A DNA stretch of 64,000 nucleotides from the NCBI RefSeq assembly GCF_040783535.2, contig NZ_JBFONW020000002.1, positions 434,001 through 498,000 on the forward strand, in the 5' to 3' direction. Position 1 is the first letter of the stretch, and every line of letters begins with the position of its first letter. This DNA comes from Aestuariibius insulae. GTDB taxonomy: Bacteria > Pseudomonadota > Alphaproteobacteria > Rhodobacterales > Rhodobacteraceae. A program made the position numbers and the translations under genes. Shown here one piece after another: positions 25,925 through 34,611 of this stretch. The notes below the pieces were generated by a model. The model was not told the DNA's origin and ran no database searches. It was given only the letters and a program-made list of their open reading frames with translations.

Positions 25925-25937
25925 GCGCCGGAGGCGC
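25925..25937 (+). promoter_or_regulatory. Hairpin holding the thioesterase Shine-Dalgarno
   Basis: GCGCC (25925-25929) and GGCGC (25933-25937) pair around a 3-base loop. GGAGG (25930-25934), the ribosome-binding site for the TTG start at 25943, sits in the loop and stem, so translation may be held low. Confidence 0.4.
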
Positions 25938-25942
25938 TCAAT

Positions 25943-26416
25943 TTGACTGATATCCCCTATCTCACTCCTCTGGACGAACCGGCCCTGCGCGCGCTCGGGA
26001 TCCCCGAGCCCTGGCGCTACGGGCGCGCCGACCGCACCCGGTTCGGAGAGCTGGACGCCCTCGCCCATATCAACAACACCGCCTATCTGCGCTGGCTTGA
26101 AACGTTCCGGATCCACTACTTCCGCGACTACGGCATCTCCAACTACGGCCCGGACGATCCGCGCATCGTCCTGCGCCGGGTCGAGGCGGACTACCTCGCC
26201 GAGATGCTGCTCGAGGAAGACTATGTCGTCACCGGCCGCACCCGCGCCATGCGCCGCACCTCCTTCACGATGGACTACGCGATCTTCTCGGGCGGCACGC
26301 TGCGCTGCACCTCTTCGGCGGTTCTGGTCCTCCTCGAACAGGACGGCACCAAGCGCCCGCTGTCGGACGAGATCCGCCAGACCCTGATCACCCGCGACGG
26401 CGCAGCCCAGGGCTGA
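25943..26416 (+). CDS. Hot-dog fold acyl-CoA thioesterase, TTG start
   Basis: A 157-residue 4HBT-type protein. The catalytic region RTRFGELDALAHINNTAYLRWLE has the Asp and His-Asn pattern of the family, followed by RIVLRRVEADYLAEMLLEEDYVV. Such enzymes release free acids from acyl-CoA; the acyl group is unknown. No in-frame ATG lies near: the start must be TTG 25943, with GGAGG 8 bases before it. The 225-base upstream region shared with the A24-like gene is divergent. The gene converges on pgi. Confidence 0.8.
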   Translation: MTDIPYLTPLDEPALRALGIPEPWRYGRADRTRFGELDALAHINNTAYLRWLETFRIHYFRDYGISNYGPDDPRIVLRRVEADYLAEMLLEEDYVVTGRTRAMRRTSFTMDYAIFSGGTLRCTSSAVLVLLEQDGTKRPLSDEIRQTLITRDGAAQG

Positions 26417-26501
26417 TGGCAGACCGGATGCATGCCGTTGCCGGGCCGCGCCTTCCGTGCGGTCCGTTAACCGAAGGTCGTGCCGAAAATCCACCGATCA
26501 G

Positions 26502-26530
26502 ATACCGACGTAATACCGACCGGATACCGA
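26502..26530. repeat. Three ATACCGA repeats at 11-bp spacing
   Basis: ATACCGA occurs at 26502-26508, 26513-26519 and 26524-26530, exactly 11 bases apart, in the 154-bp gap between the convergent thioesterase and pgi genes. The one-turn phasing resembles a protein-binding array; a chance run is possible. Confidence 0.5.
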
Positions 26531-26570
26531 ACCGCCGTTTCGGCCTCTGGGTCGCCGTTAACCTCGGCCT

Positions 26571-28181
26571 CTACTCCGCCTGAGCCCGCAGAAACCGGAC
26601 CAGCCCCGCCGTCGATCCGTCCTTGCCGTCCGCGCTTTCCTCGCCGGAGACAATCGGCCCCAAAGCCGTCGCCAGCTCCTTGCCCAGCTCCACGCCCCAT
26701 TGGTCGAACGAGTTGATCCCCAGCACCACGCCTTCGACAAAAACCCTGTGTTCATAAAGGGCTATGAGCTGTCCCAGCACAAACGGCGTCAGCTTCGGAT
26801 AGGCAATCGTTACCGAAGGACGGTTGCCCGGAAAGACCCGATGCGCCGCCTGCCGCTCCAGCTCTTCCCCCTCGAACCGGCCCGCCAGTTTCTCCTTCGC
26901 CTCCTCCAACGTCCGCCCTGTCATCAGGGCCTCGGACTGCGCGAGGCAATTGGCAATCAAAAGCTCGTGCTGGTGCCGCAATTCCGGCTCATGTCCTTGA
27001 GCTGCAATCATAAATTCACACGGCACCACCCGCGTGCCCTGATGGATCAGCTGGTAAAACGCGTGCTGCCCGTTCGTCCCCGGCTCCCCCCAAACGACGG
27101 ATCCGCTCTCTACCTCCAGCGGCTTGCCGTCCATCGAGACGCGCTTGCCGTTGCTTTCCATCTCAAGTTGTTGAAGATAGGCAGGAAATCGGGCCAGCCG
27201 GTCATCGTAAGGCAGGACCGCACGGGTCGCATGACCGCAGATCTGGTTGTGCCAGAGCCCCACCAGAGCCAGCAGAACCGGAAGGTTCTTCCCCCACTCC
27301 GCCGCCTGAAAATGCCGGTCCATCGCCTGCCCGCCCCGCAGAAAGGCACGGAACGCCTCGGGCCCGATCGCGATCATCAGGCTCAGACCGATCGGCCCCC
27401 AAACGCTATAGCGCCCGCCAACCCAATCCTCGAACCCGAAGACACGTTCGCTTGCAATTCCAAAGGCTTCCGTCTTCTCCTGCGAAGTCGACAGGGCTGC
27501 GAACTGCGCCGCCGGATCCTTCACCGCCTCGCCTATCCAGGCCTTCGCGGTGCGCGCGTTCGTCATCGTCTCGATGGTCGTGAACGTCTTCGAGGCGACG
27601 ATCACCAGCGTCCTCTTCGGATCGCAAACGCGCAAAACACCAGCAATATCAGCGCCGTCCACGTTAGAGACAAAGTGGCAGCGCGGCCCGTCGTGATAGG
27701 GCCCCAGCGCACGGACAGCCATCGCTGGCCCCAGATCCGAGCCGCCGATCCCGATATTGATGACATCCGTAATCGCGCCGCCCGAAGCCGTGAACCGCCC
27801 CTCCCGAACGTCGCTTGCGAAGCGCTCCATCCGCTCCAGCGTCTCGAGCACCCCCGGCATCACGTCGCGTCCATCGACCTCAACCGGCCCGCCATCAAGG
27901 TTGCGCAAAGCCGTATGCAGAACGGCCCTCCCTTCAGTCTCGTTGATGGTCGCGCCGCCGAACATCGCCGCCCGCCGCTCGGCAAGGCCGACCAACTCAA
28001 CCAGATCGATCAGAGCGGCGCGTCCTGCCCCATCGATATTCGTCTTCGAATAATCGAGCAGCAGATCCCCATCGCCCGCACTCAGAACAGCCGAGAAATC
28101 CTCTGCTCGCTCGCCATCGAAAAGCGCCTCGATCCGCCGATCCGCCACATCCCTATGATGCGCCCTGAGTGCTTCCCACAT
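26571..28181 (-). CDS. pgi: Glucose-6-phosphate isomerase
   Basis: A 536-residue cytoplasmic enzyme interconverting glucose-6-phosphate and fructose-6-phosphate. Signatures: GIGGSDLGPAMAVRAL (sugar phosphate binding), SKTFTTIETMTNA, GPIGLSLMIAIG, QLEMESNGKRV, GEPGTNGQHAFYQLIHQG with the catalytic Glu and His, and SFDQWGVELGK with the catalytic lysine. The start has AGGAG 7 bases upstream. It is last in the zwf-pgl-pgi cluster, 35 bases after pgl. In Rhodobacteria using the Entner-Doudoroff route, Pgi mainly recycles triose carbon back to glucose-6-phosphate. Confidence 0.96.
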   Translation of the reverse strand: MWEALRAHHRDVADRRIEALFDGERAEDFSAVLSAGDGDLLLDYSKTNIDGAGRAALIDLVELVGLAERRAAMFGGATINETEGRAVLHTALRNLDGGPVEVDGRDVMPGVLETLERMERFASDVREGRFTASGGAITDVINIGIGGSDLGPAMAVRALGPYHDGPRCHFVSNVDGADIAGVLRVCDPKRTLVIVASKTFTTIETMTNARTAKAWIGEAVKDPAAQFAALSTSQEKTEAFGIASERVFGFEDWVGGRYSVWGPIGLSLMIAIGPEAFRAFLRGGQAMDRHFQAAEWGKNLPVLLALVGLWHNQICGHATRAVLPYDDRLARFPAYLQQLEMESNGKRVSMDGKPLEVESGSVVWGEPGTNGQHAFYQLIHQGTRVVPCEFMIAAQGHEPELRHQHELLIANCLAQSEALMTGRTLEEAKEKLAGRFEGEELERQAAHRVFPGNRPSVTIAYPKLTPFVLGQLIALYEHRVFVEGVVLGINSFDQWGVELGKELATALGPIVSGEESADGKDGSTAGLVRFLRAQAE

Positions 28182-28216
28182 CGGATCTCTCCTGTCCTAA
28201 GCCATTATGAAAAGGG

Positions 28217-28888
28217 CTAATCTCTCGCCCAATGCACCATCGTGCCAGCAAGAACCGCCGCCACCGGAGCCTGCTCAGGCGCCATTCCCCGTGCGCTCTC
28301 CAGCGCCGCGCGCTTCTCATCTCCGGTGATGACGATATGCCGGCTCATCGCGCCTTTGAGCACCTTCGCCGTCATCGTCACGCGCGGCTCGGGTGCGCCC
28401 GGTGCGCGCATTGGCAGCAGCAGCGCATCACCCGTCAATCCCTCTTCCAGCCGGTCAGCCCCGGGAAAGAGCGATGCGGTATGCATATCCGCCCCCATCC
28501 CCAGCAACATGACGGAAATCGGCAGCTCCTTGGCCAAGCCAGCCTCCAGATCAGCCAGCGCATCCTCCGGTTCCGGCACATCGCGATAAAGCGGCACAAG
28601 CGTCGCGGCAGCCGCCCGCCCGGTCAAAAGCCGCTCCCGGATCAGGCGCGTGTTCGAGCGCTCGCTGCTCTCGGGCACCCAGCGCTCGTCGGTCAGCATC
28701 ACATGGACCCGGCTCCAGTCCAGATCCGCCGCACAGAGCACATCGAAGATCGGACCCGGCGTCGTCCCACCCGGCACGGCAAAGGACGCCCAATCGTGTT
28801 CCAGAAGGCAGGTCTTCAGCTCTCCCGCGATCTTGTTGGCAAGATCGATCATCATCATCTCGACATCGGGATACTCGATGAATTCCAT
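28217..28888 (-). CDS. pgl: 6-phosphogluconolactonase
   Basis: A 223-residue enzyme of the NagB/DevB type that hydrolyses 6-phosphogluconolactone to 6-phosphogluconate, feeding the Entner-Doudoroff and pentose phosphate routes. Motifs: SFAVPGGTTPGPIFD, VHVMLTDERWVPESSERSN and LLGMGADMHTASLFPG, where other family members usually read GxGxDGHTASLFP; here the first His-preceding Gly is Met. ATG 28888 with AGGAG upstream is preferred over 28909. It lies 89 bases after zwf and 35 before pgi. Confidence 0.94.
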   Translation of the reverse strand: MEFIEYPDVEMMMIDLANKIAGELKTCLLEHDWASFAVPGGTTPGPIFDVLCAADLDWSRVHVMLTDERWVPESSERSNTRLIRERLLTGRAAAATLVPLYRDVPEPEDALADLEAGLAKELPISVMLLGMGADMHTASLFPGADRLEEGLTGDALLLPMRAPGAPEPRVTMTAKVLKGAMSRHIVITGDEKRAALESARGMAPEQAPVAAVLAGTMVHWARD

Positions 28889-28977
28889 GGCGGCTCTCCT
28901 GCGCTGCACCGCGTTCGCGCGCGGCGTTAACCCTCTTTCAAGATGTGACCTCTAAACCGGCCCTACTCAGACAAGGG

Positions 28978-30426
28978 TTATCCCTTGATATCACGCCAAC
29001 GCCGTCCGTCGCGATGCATCAACATCATCGCATCCTCCGGTCCGGCCGAACAGCTGTCATAGGGTTTGGGCACGTCTCCGCGCTCCTGCCAGCCCTCGAT
29101 GATCGGATCGGTCCAGGCCCAGGCCGCCTCGACCTCGTCGCCGCGCATGAACAACGTCTGGTTACCGCGAATCACATCCATGATGAGCCGCTCGTAAGCA
29201 TCTGGAATCTCGTCGTTATCCGGACCGAGCGCATCGGCAAAGGTCATATCGAGCGGCACATCGATCAGCCGCATCCCCCCGGGTCCCGGCTCCTTGATCG
29301 TCACTTGCAAATCCATCCCTTCATTCGGCTGCAAGCGGATCGACAGGATGTTCCGATGCCGCGCCTCGTCCCCTTCAAAGATCGAATGCGCCAGATCCTT
29401 GAAGACCACCGTGATCTCGGAACTACGCGCCTTGAGCCGTTTGCCCGTCCGCAGGTAAAACGGCACGCCCGCCCAGCGCCAGTTGGCGCAATGCACCTTG
29501 AGCGCGATGAAGCTTTCGGTGTGGCTGCGCGGGTTGTCCACATCCTCCCGATAGCTGGTCAAACCCTCGCCGCCATCATACTGGCCGCGCACGATCTCGT
29601 GGTTCGAAACGGGCTGCAATGCCCTGATAACCTTAAGCTTTTCATCCCGTACAGCATCGGATCCAAAAACACTCGGCGGCTCCATCGCGATCAGGCACAA
29701 AAGCTGCATCATATGGTTCTGGACCATATCCCGCATCGCGCCGGACTTGTCGTAATACTCGCCTCGCCCTTCGACGCCGATCTCCTCGGCGACGGTGATC
29801 TGGATATGATCGATGTAATGGGTCTTCCACAGCGGCTCGAAAAGGACATTGCCGAACCGCACGGCCATCAGGTTCTGGACCGTCTCCTTTCCAAGGTAGT
29901 GATCGATCCGGTAAATCTGCCGCTCCTTGAAATGCGCGGCCAGCGTCTCGTTCAGCGCCTGCGCCGTTTCCAGATCCCGCCCAAAGGGTTTTTCGACGAC
30001 GACCCTGCTGTTCTTGTCGGCGATTTTGTTGGAATGCAGACGCTCTGCCAGATCTCCGAAAAGACTAGGCGCGACAGAGAAGTAGAAGGCGTTAATCACC
30101 TCGAACCGGATCAGATCGCGCAGCTCGGACCAGCCCTTATCGCCTTTCGCATCGATCGCGAGATAGTGGATCTGGCCCAGAAACGCCGACAGCACCTCTT
30201 GGTCGACCTCGCTGACATGTTCCTCGACAGCCTCCCGCGCGACCTGTCGGTAATCGTCGTCGGAATAATCGCTGCGCGCCGCCCCGATGATCCGCGCCGT
30301 CTCGGGCATTTGCCCGGCCACGAACCGCCGGTAAAGGCCAGGAAGGATCTTGCGCTTGGCCAGATCGCCCGAGCCGCCAAAGATCACGAGATCGAAATCA
30401 TCGACCGGAATGACACGCGAAACCAT
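28978..30426 (-). CDS. zwf: Glucose-6-phosphate 1-dehydrogenase
   Basis: A 482-residue enzyme oxidising glucose-6-phosphate with NAD(P)+ to the lactone. Motifs: VIFGGSGDLAKRKILPGLYR (dinucleotide binding), VVEKPFGRDLETAQALN and RIDHYLGKETVQNLMAVRF, the substrate site with catalytic His. ATG 30426 (MVSRVIPVDDFDL) with AGGGG upstream is chosen over 30444. It is the first gene of zwf-pgl-pgi. A LacI-type dyad at 30453-30464 suggests sugar-responsive control. Confidence 0.96.
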   Translation of the reverse strand: MVSRVIPVDDFDLVIFGGSGDLAKRKILPGLYRRFVAGQMPETARIIGAARSDYSDDDYRQVAREAVEEHVSEVDQEVLSAFLGQIHYLAIDAKGDKGWSELRDLIRFEVINAFYFSVAPSLFGDLAERLHSNKIADKNSRVVVEKPFGRDLETAQALNETLAAHFKERQIYRIDHYLGKETVQNLMAVRFGNVLFEPLWKTHYIDHIQITVAEEIGVEGRGEYYDKSGAMRDMVQNHMMQLLCLIAMEPPSVFGSDAVRDEKLKVIRALQPVSNHEIVRGQYDGGEGLTSYREDVDNPRSHTESFIALKVHCANWRWAGVPFYLRTGKRLKARSSEITVVFKDLAHSIFEGDEARHRNILSIRLQPNEGMDLQVTIKEPGPGGMRLIDVPLDMTFADALGPDNDEIPDAYERLIMDVIRGNQTLFMRGDEVEAAWAWTDPIIEGWQERGDVPKPYDSCSAGPEDAMMLMHRDGRRWRDIKG

Positions 30427-30452
30427 GAGCTGCCCCTGAATCACTTCTCTTC

Positions 30453-30464
30453 GTTAGCGCAAAC
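30453..30464 (-). promoter_or_regulatory. LacI-type operator candidate upstream of zwf
   Basis: GTTAGCGCAAAC is a 12-bp pseudo-palindrome (10 of 12 positions symmetric, CG at the centre), 26 bases before the zwf start. The form GTTAGCGCTAAC is typical of LacI-family operators; in rhizobia the LacI-family regulator PckR controls Entner-Doudoroff genes. No regulator gene is nearby. Confidence 0.45.
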
Positions 30465-30568
30465 ATACGCGTTTGAGGCCATGCCGCCAGCCCATGCGCA
30501 AGAAGTCTAGCGCCATCGGTGCGCAGGCAAAACGGTTTGTTAGGATAAAGGCGTCAGAACAGCACCAA

Positions 30569-31153
30569 TCACGCGTCCAGCTCGGCATCCCAATAGAGGA
30601 AATCGACCCAGCTATCATGCAGATGGTTCGGCGGAAATTTGCGCCCCAGATTACGCAACTGCTCGGAGGCGGGCTGCCGCGGCGGCTTGCGCAGGTTCAT
30701 GCCTGACTGGCTCAGACTGCGCGAGCCTTTGCGCAGGTTGCATTTCGAACAAGCTGCCACAACGTTTTCCCAGCTCGTCACACCGCCCCGCGCCCGCGGA
30801 ATCACGTGATCGAAGGTCAGATCGCCGGTCGCCCCGCAATATTGGCAGCAGAATTCGTCCCTCAGAAAAAGATTGAAGCGCGTGAAGGCCACGCGCTTCT
30901 GAGGTTTGACGTAATCCTTCAAAACAACGACCGAGGGTATTCGGATCTGGGTCGAGGGGCTGCGCACCACCTCGTCATATTCAGCAACGATATCGACCCG
31001 GTCGAGCCACGCCGCCTTGATCGCCTCCTGCCACGGCCAGAGCGACAGCGGATAATAGGACAGCGGCCTGTAATCCGCGTTGAGCACCAAAGCGGGGTGA
31101 TGTCTCAGATTGCTGGGTTCACGGACGAAACTCGTCCTGAAATCACCGTCCAT
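30569..31153 (-). CDS. HNH endonuclease family protein
   Basis: A 194-residue protein with a McrA-like HNH nuclease domain in the C-terminal half: FCCQYCG, then LTFDHVIPRARGGVTSWENVVAACSKCNLRKG. The two C-x2-C pairs bind zinc and the DH and N residues form the active site. The N-terminus (FVREPSNLRHHPALVLNADYRPLSYYPLSLWPWQ) is a module conserved in alphaproteobacterial relatives. ATG 31153 with GAGGAG upstream is chosen over several earlier in-frame ATGs. The role is not established; there is no linked restriction or phage gene. Confidence 0.85.
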   Translation of the reverse strand: MDGDFRTSFVREPSNLRHHPALVLNADYRPLSYYPLSLWPWQEAIKAAWLDRVDIVAEYDEVVRSPSTQIRIPSVVVLKDYVKPQKRVAFTRFNLFLRDEFCCQYCGATGDLTFDHVIPRARGGVTSWENVVAACSKCNLRKGSRSLSQSGMNLRKPPRQPASEQLRNLGRKFPPNHLHDSWVDFLYWDAELDA

Positions 31154-31383
31154 ACCCGACTGCTCCTCGGCCCGTCGTTTCTTGATCGGGGCGATCTGCA
31201 TGACCTGCATCACCCCTTTGGAAGAACTATATATGGCGGTTCGATTCGGGCAAGGCCCACTACATCTCGCGCCAGTCACGGGACCGATACCGCGTCCACG
31301 TCACCGAACAATGACAGACAGCGCGGGGAGTATCCACAGCCTTCCCCACAAGCCATTTGCGCTCGCGAGGCAAGCCGCGCAGC

Positions 31384-32052
31384 TCAGTTATATCCCAGGC
31401 GTTCCCGCATGAAGGCCAATGCCACGTTCAGTCCATCCGGCGCGATCCCGTGCCCGGTCCCCTTCATCACATGGGCATAAACCTCGCGCCACCCCGCACC
31501 CTGTAAAGCTTCGGCAGCCTCCGGCAGGGAGGCGGGCGGCACAACATCGTCCTGATCGCCATGCACTAGCAGAACCGGAGGGCGCGAGACGACCTCGTCC
31601 ACCAGGAGCTCGGGACCCAGAAGGCGGCCCGAAAACGCCACCAGCCCGGCAACCGGATCCTCCCGGCGCGGCGCGACATGGAGGCTCATCATCGTCCCCT
31701 GGCTGAACCCGAAGAGCATGACCTGCTCGGGCAGCAGATCCTCGTCGACCATGATGCCATCAAGAAACGCATTTAGATCCTCCGCCGCCCGCATCATCCC
31801 GGACCGGCTTTCCTCTTCAGACGAGCCGTCGATCCAGGGGATTGGAAACCACTGAAACCCCATCGGCGCACCCGCACAGGCCTCCGGCGCATCAGGCGCG
31901 ATAAAGGCGGTATCGGGCATGTGCTCGGCCAGCGGGTCCGCGAGCCCCAGAAGGTCAGCCCCATTGGCACCATAACCATGGAGGAAGACGACCATGGACC
32001 GCATCTCGCCCGACAGGGGCTCCCGTCGGCCCGCCTCCAGTGCTCTTGTCAC
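31384..32052 (-). CDS. Phospholipase/carboxylesterase family hydrolase
   Basis: A 222-residue alpha/beta hydrolase of the carboxylesterase/lysophospholipase (YpfH-like) family. Motifs: MVVFLHGYGANGADLLGL, nucleophile LFGFSQGTMMSL, acid in LVHGDQDDVVPP and the histidine in KGTGHGIAPDG. No signal peptide is present, so it acts in the cytoplasm, likely on short-chain esters. The start is GTG 32052, which overlaps the stop of the DNA glycosylase gene (GTGA), with GAGAGGGG as the ribosome-binding site; this is better than the ATG at 32121 inside that gene. Confidence 0.82.
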   Translation of the reverse strand: MTRALEAGRREPLSGEMRSMVVFLHGYGANGADLLGLADPLAEHMPDTAFIAPDAPEACAGAPMGFQWFPIPWIDGSSEEESRSGMMRAAEDLNAFLDGIMVDEDLLPEQVMLFGFSQGTMMSLHVAPRREDPVAGLVAFSGRLLGPELLVDEVVSRPPVLLVHGDQDDVVPPASLPEAAEALQGAGWREVYAHVMKGTGHGIAPDGLNVALAFMRERLGYN

Positions 32053-32681
32053 ATCGTCCCCTCTCGCCTGAGTTCCGCCGCGTAGTACGCCCAGAGCAGC
32101 CGGGCCGCAACAGACCGCCACGGGCTCCAGGCTTCGGCAATCGCACGCAACTCCTTCTCCTTGGGCCGCTCATCGAGCCCAAGGAGCATCCGCGCCCCTT
32201 CCTGCAAGGCCAGATCCCCCGGCGCGAAGACATCCGCGCGTCCCAGGGAAAACATTGCATAGATTTCCGCCGTCCAGACACCGATCCCCGGCACCTCGGT
32301 CAGCACCGCAATCACCTCATCGGTCGGTGCCTCGCGCAGCGCCCGGAAATCGATCCGCGCGTCGGCCAGAGCGCGGGCATAGCGGACCTTCTGACGGCTC
32401 AGCCCCGCCTTACGCAGGTCCTCGTCGCTCGCCCACATAATCTTACGCGGCCCGGTGAGTTTCGCATCCTGCATTCGCCCCCAGATCGCCCGCGCCGATG
32501 CGACAGAGACTTGCTGGCTCACGATCATGCTAAGAAGCGAGGCAAATCCGTCCGGCCGCCGCCGAAGCGGAAGCGGGCTGAACCGGTCCAAAGCGTCTGC
32601 AAGACGCGGATCGCTTACCGCCAACGCGGCGCTGCCGTCCGCGATGCACTCCGGCCCTTCGATGATGCGGCCAACGCTCAT
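32049..32681 (-). CDS. HhH-GPD DNA-3-methyladenine glycosylase II
   Basis: A 210-residue base-excision repair enzyme of the AlkA branch. The helix-hairpin-helix and catalytic Asp lie in LTEVPGIGVWTAEIYAMFSLGRADVFAPGDLAL, and SMIVSQQVSVASARAIWGRM is the substrate-side helix. It would remove alkylated purines such as 3-methyladenine. There is no N-terminal Ada-like or TBP-like extension, so it is the short form. It is translationally coupled to the downstream esterase (4-base overlap); the functional reason is unknown. Confidence 0.88.
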   Translation of the reverse strand: MSVGRIIEGPECIADGSAALAVSDPRLADALDRFSPLPLRRRPDGFASLLSMIVSQQVSVASARAIWGRMQDAKLTGPRKIMWASDEDLRKAGLSRQKVRYARALADARIDFRALREAPTDEVIAVLTEVPGIGVWTAEIYAMFSLGRADVFAPGDLALQEGARMLLGLDERPKEKELRAIAEAWSPWRSVAARLLWAYYAAELRREGTM

Positions 32682-32750
32682 TCGAACGCCCCGGGGCGCG
32701 GCCGGGCGGGCGGGTGTCGCTCCGCAGGAGCGCAGGCGCCCGTGCCGGCA

Positions 32751-33488
32751 CTACTCACGCTCGATCTCTCTCAACCACGCCATCGCGCCTTGCACCGTCT
32801 CAACCTTGTCTCCAGGCGGCTGAGGTGGCCGCGCGATCATCGCCACCGGTATCCCCAACGCCCGCGCCGCATCGAGCTTGGACCGGCTCGGCTCACCCCC
32901 TGCATTCTTTACCACCAGCCAGTCCACTCCGAGTTTGCGAAACAATCGCATTTCGTCCTCCACCGCAAAGGGCGGACGCCCGACTAGGAACCGCCCTCCG
33001 GCAAAAGGAAAGGGTCCGTCCGGCGGATCGATCTGCCGCGCGATCACTTCCTGTCCGGCCAATCCCTCGAACCGCTCGAGCGTCTGGCGACCCGTGGCCA
33101 GAAAGACCGTCGCACCGGTCGGCACCAGATCCGCGACCTCTTCTTCGCAGTTCACATCGTGCCACCGGTCCCCCTCCGAGGGCGCCCAGGGCGGTCGCAA
33201 GAGCTGCAGATACGGGATCCCGCGCTCCGCACATACACGCTCGGTCCGTTCCGAAATCCGGGCCGCGAAAGGATGGGTCGCGTCAATTACGGCCGTCATC
33301 CCCTCGACCTCGAGATAGCGGGCAAACGCCGCTTCCCCGCCAAAGCCGCCGATCCGCGTCGGCATCTCCTGCATCGCCGGTCTGCGCACGGCCCCGGCCA
33401 GCGACGCGACACCTTCGATCCCGGCCTCGGTCATCTTTGAAGCCAGCTCCCGGGCTTCTGCTGTTCCTGCAAGCAACAGAACCTTCAT
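32751..33488 (-). CDS. cobK: Precorrin-6A/cobalt-precorrin-6A reductase
   Basis: A 245-residue reductase of the CobK/CbiJ family, which reduces precorrin-6A to 6B with NADPH. The N-terminus MKVLLLAGTAEARELA is the nucleotide-binding loop; AVIDATHPFAARISERTERVCAE and FLATGRQTLERF are further family signatures. It overlaps cbiD by 4 bases. The B12 genes here (cobK, cbiD, cobA, cobB) form a divergent pair of two-gene units; the other corrin-ring genes lie outside the window. Confidence 0.9.
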   Translation of the reverse strand: MKVLLLAGTAEARELASKMTEAGIEGVASLAGAVRRPAMQEMPTRIGGFGGEAAFARYLEVEGMTAVIDATHPFAARISERTERVCAERGIPYLQLLRPPWAPSEGDRWHDVNCEEEVADLVPTGATVFLATGRQTLERFEGLAGQEVIARQIDPPDGPFPFAGGRFLVGRPPFAVEDEMRLFRKLGVDWLVVKNAGGEPSRSKLDAARALGIPVAMIARPPQPPGDKVETVQGAMAWLREIERE

Positions 33489-34531
33489 GCGCCCGCCTGT
33501 GCGAGGATTGTCCCCGCCCGGTCGACCACGACCACATCTGCTGCGACCTGACGGCCCACGGCCTTCACCACCCGATCATACGCCCGCGTCGCGACCCACT
33601 CGGCCAAGGGCGGCCCTACCAGATCCAATGCGTCCAGAACGGTGTTGGCCTGCTTCACACGGTCCTCTCCAAGATCAACCGCCAGTCTTTCAAAATCCAC
33701 CTGGCTGCGCGCGGAATGCAAGTCCACGGCCCCCTGCGCCAGCTTTGTCAGCTTCGCGATTCCCCCTCCGACCGTCAGCCGCTCTACCGGGTTTCGCTTA
33801 AGATACTTTGCCATCCCGCCGAAGAAATCGCCCATATCAAGCATCGCATGATCCGGCAGGCCGTAAAGCGACTGAACCGCAGTCTCACTTGTCGCCCCCG
33901 TGCAGCCCGCGACATGGGCCAGACCATCGGCGCGCGCGACATCGATCCCGCGATGGATCGAAGCGATCCAAGCCGCGCAGGAGAACGGACGTACGACTCC
34001 AGTCGTCCCTAGGATCGAGATGCCACCCTCAATTCCCAGTCTCGGGTTCCAGGTTTTGAGCGCAAGCGCCTGACCGCCTGGAACGCTGATCGTGATATGG
34101 ATATCGCTTGCACATCCGTATCTTGCAGCCTGTTCTTCCACGGCCCGGATCATCATCTGACGTGGAACCGGATTGATAGCGGGCTCTCCCACCACGATGG
34201 GAAGACCTGGCTTGGTGACCTGTCCGACGCCATCTCCTGCGTGAAACTGCACTCCCCTGCGCGACGCCTCGACCCGTGCGATGATAAGCGCTCCGTGGGT
34301 GACATCTGGATCGTCCCCCGCATCCTTTGTGATCCCGACTTCAGCCCAACCCGGCCCTGCGGCCTGATGGGCCAAGGCAAAAACCGGCGTCTCGCCTTTC
34401 GGCAGCACGATCCCGACCTCCTTGGGAAATCCATCCCCCCAGAGCGCATCCAGAGCCGCCTTCACGGCGGCTGTCGCGCAGGCTCCGGTGGTCCAACCCC
34501 GGCGCAGCTCTCCCTGGGGTATGCGGCTCAT
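33485..34531 (-). CDS. cbiD: Cobalt-precorrin-5B C1-methyltransferase
   Basis: A 348-residue protein of the CbiD family, which methylates C1 with deacetylation in the corrin pathway. Signatures: RRGWTTGACATAAVKAALDAL at the N-terminus, GDGVGQVTKPGLPIVVGEPAINPVPRQM, ISILGTTGVVRPFS and GCTGATSE. CbiD is the counterpart of CobF; its presence beside CobK-type genes is a mix seen in Rhodobacterales. The gene starts 80 bases from the divergent cobA, leaving no room for a cobalamin riboswitch. Confidence 0.93.
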   Translation of the reverse strand: MSRIPQGELRRGWTTGACATAAVKAALDALWGDGFPKEVGIVLPKGETPVFALAHQAAGPGWAEVGITKDAGDDPDVTHGALIIARVEASRRGVQFHAGDGVGQVTKPGLPIVVGEPAINPVPRQMMIRAVEEQAARYGCASDIHITISVPGGQALALKTWNPRLGIEGGISILGTTGVVRPFSCAAWIASIHRGIDVARADGLAHVAGCTGATSETAVQSLYGLPDHAMLDMGDFFGGMAKYLKRNPVERLTVGGGIAKLTKLAQGAVDLHSARSQVDFERLAVDLGEDRVKQANTVLDALDLVGPPLAEWVATRAYDRVVKAVGRQVAADVVVVDRAGTILAQAGA

Positions 34532-34611
34532 GGGCCGCGACTATAGGGAGCGTTGCGCGCCGCGCAATCACGGCTATTCCCCGGGCGGGAAAGGCTTGTC
34601 ATAACGATCCC

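Noticed and set aside
28945..30510. Long plus-strand frames antisense to zwf, pgi and mfd
   Set aside because: They mirror the codon usage of the real genes, lack motifs and have Arg/His-rich random composition; typical of high-GC DNA.
34532..34611. Cobalamin riboswitch between cbiD and cobA
   Set aside because: The gap is 80 bases, too short, and no B12 box is seen.
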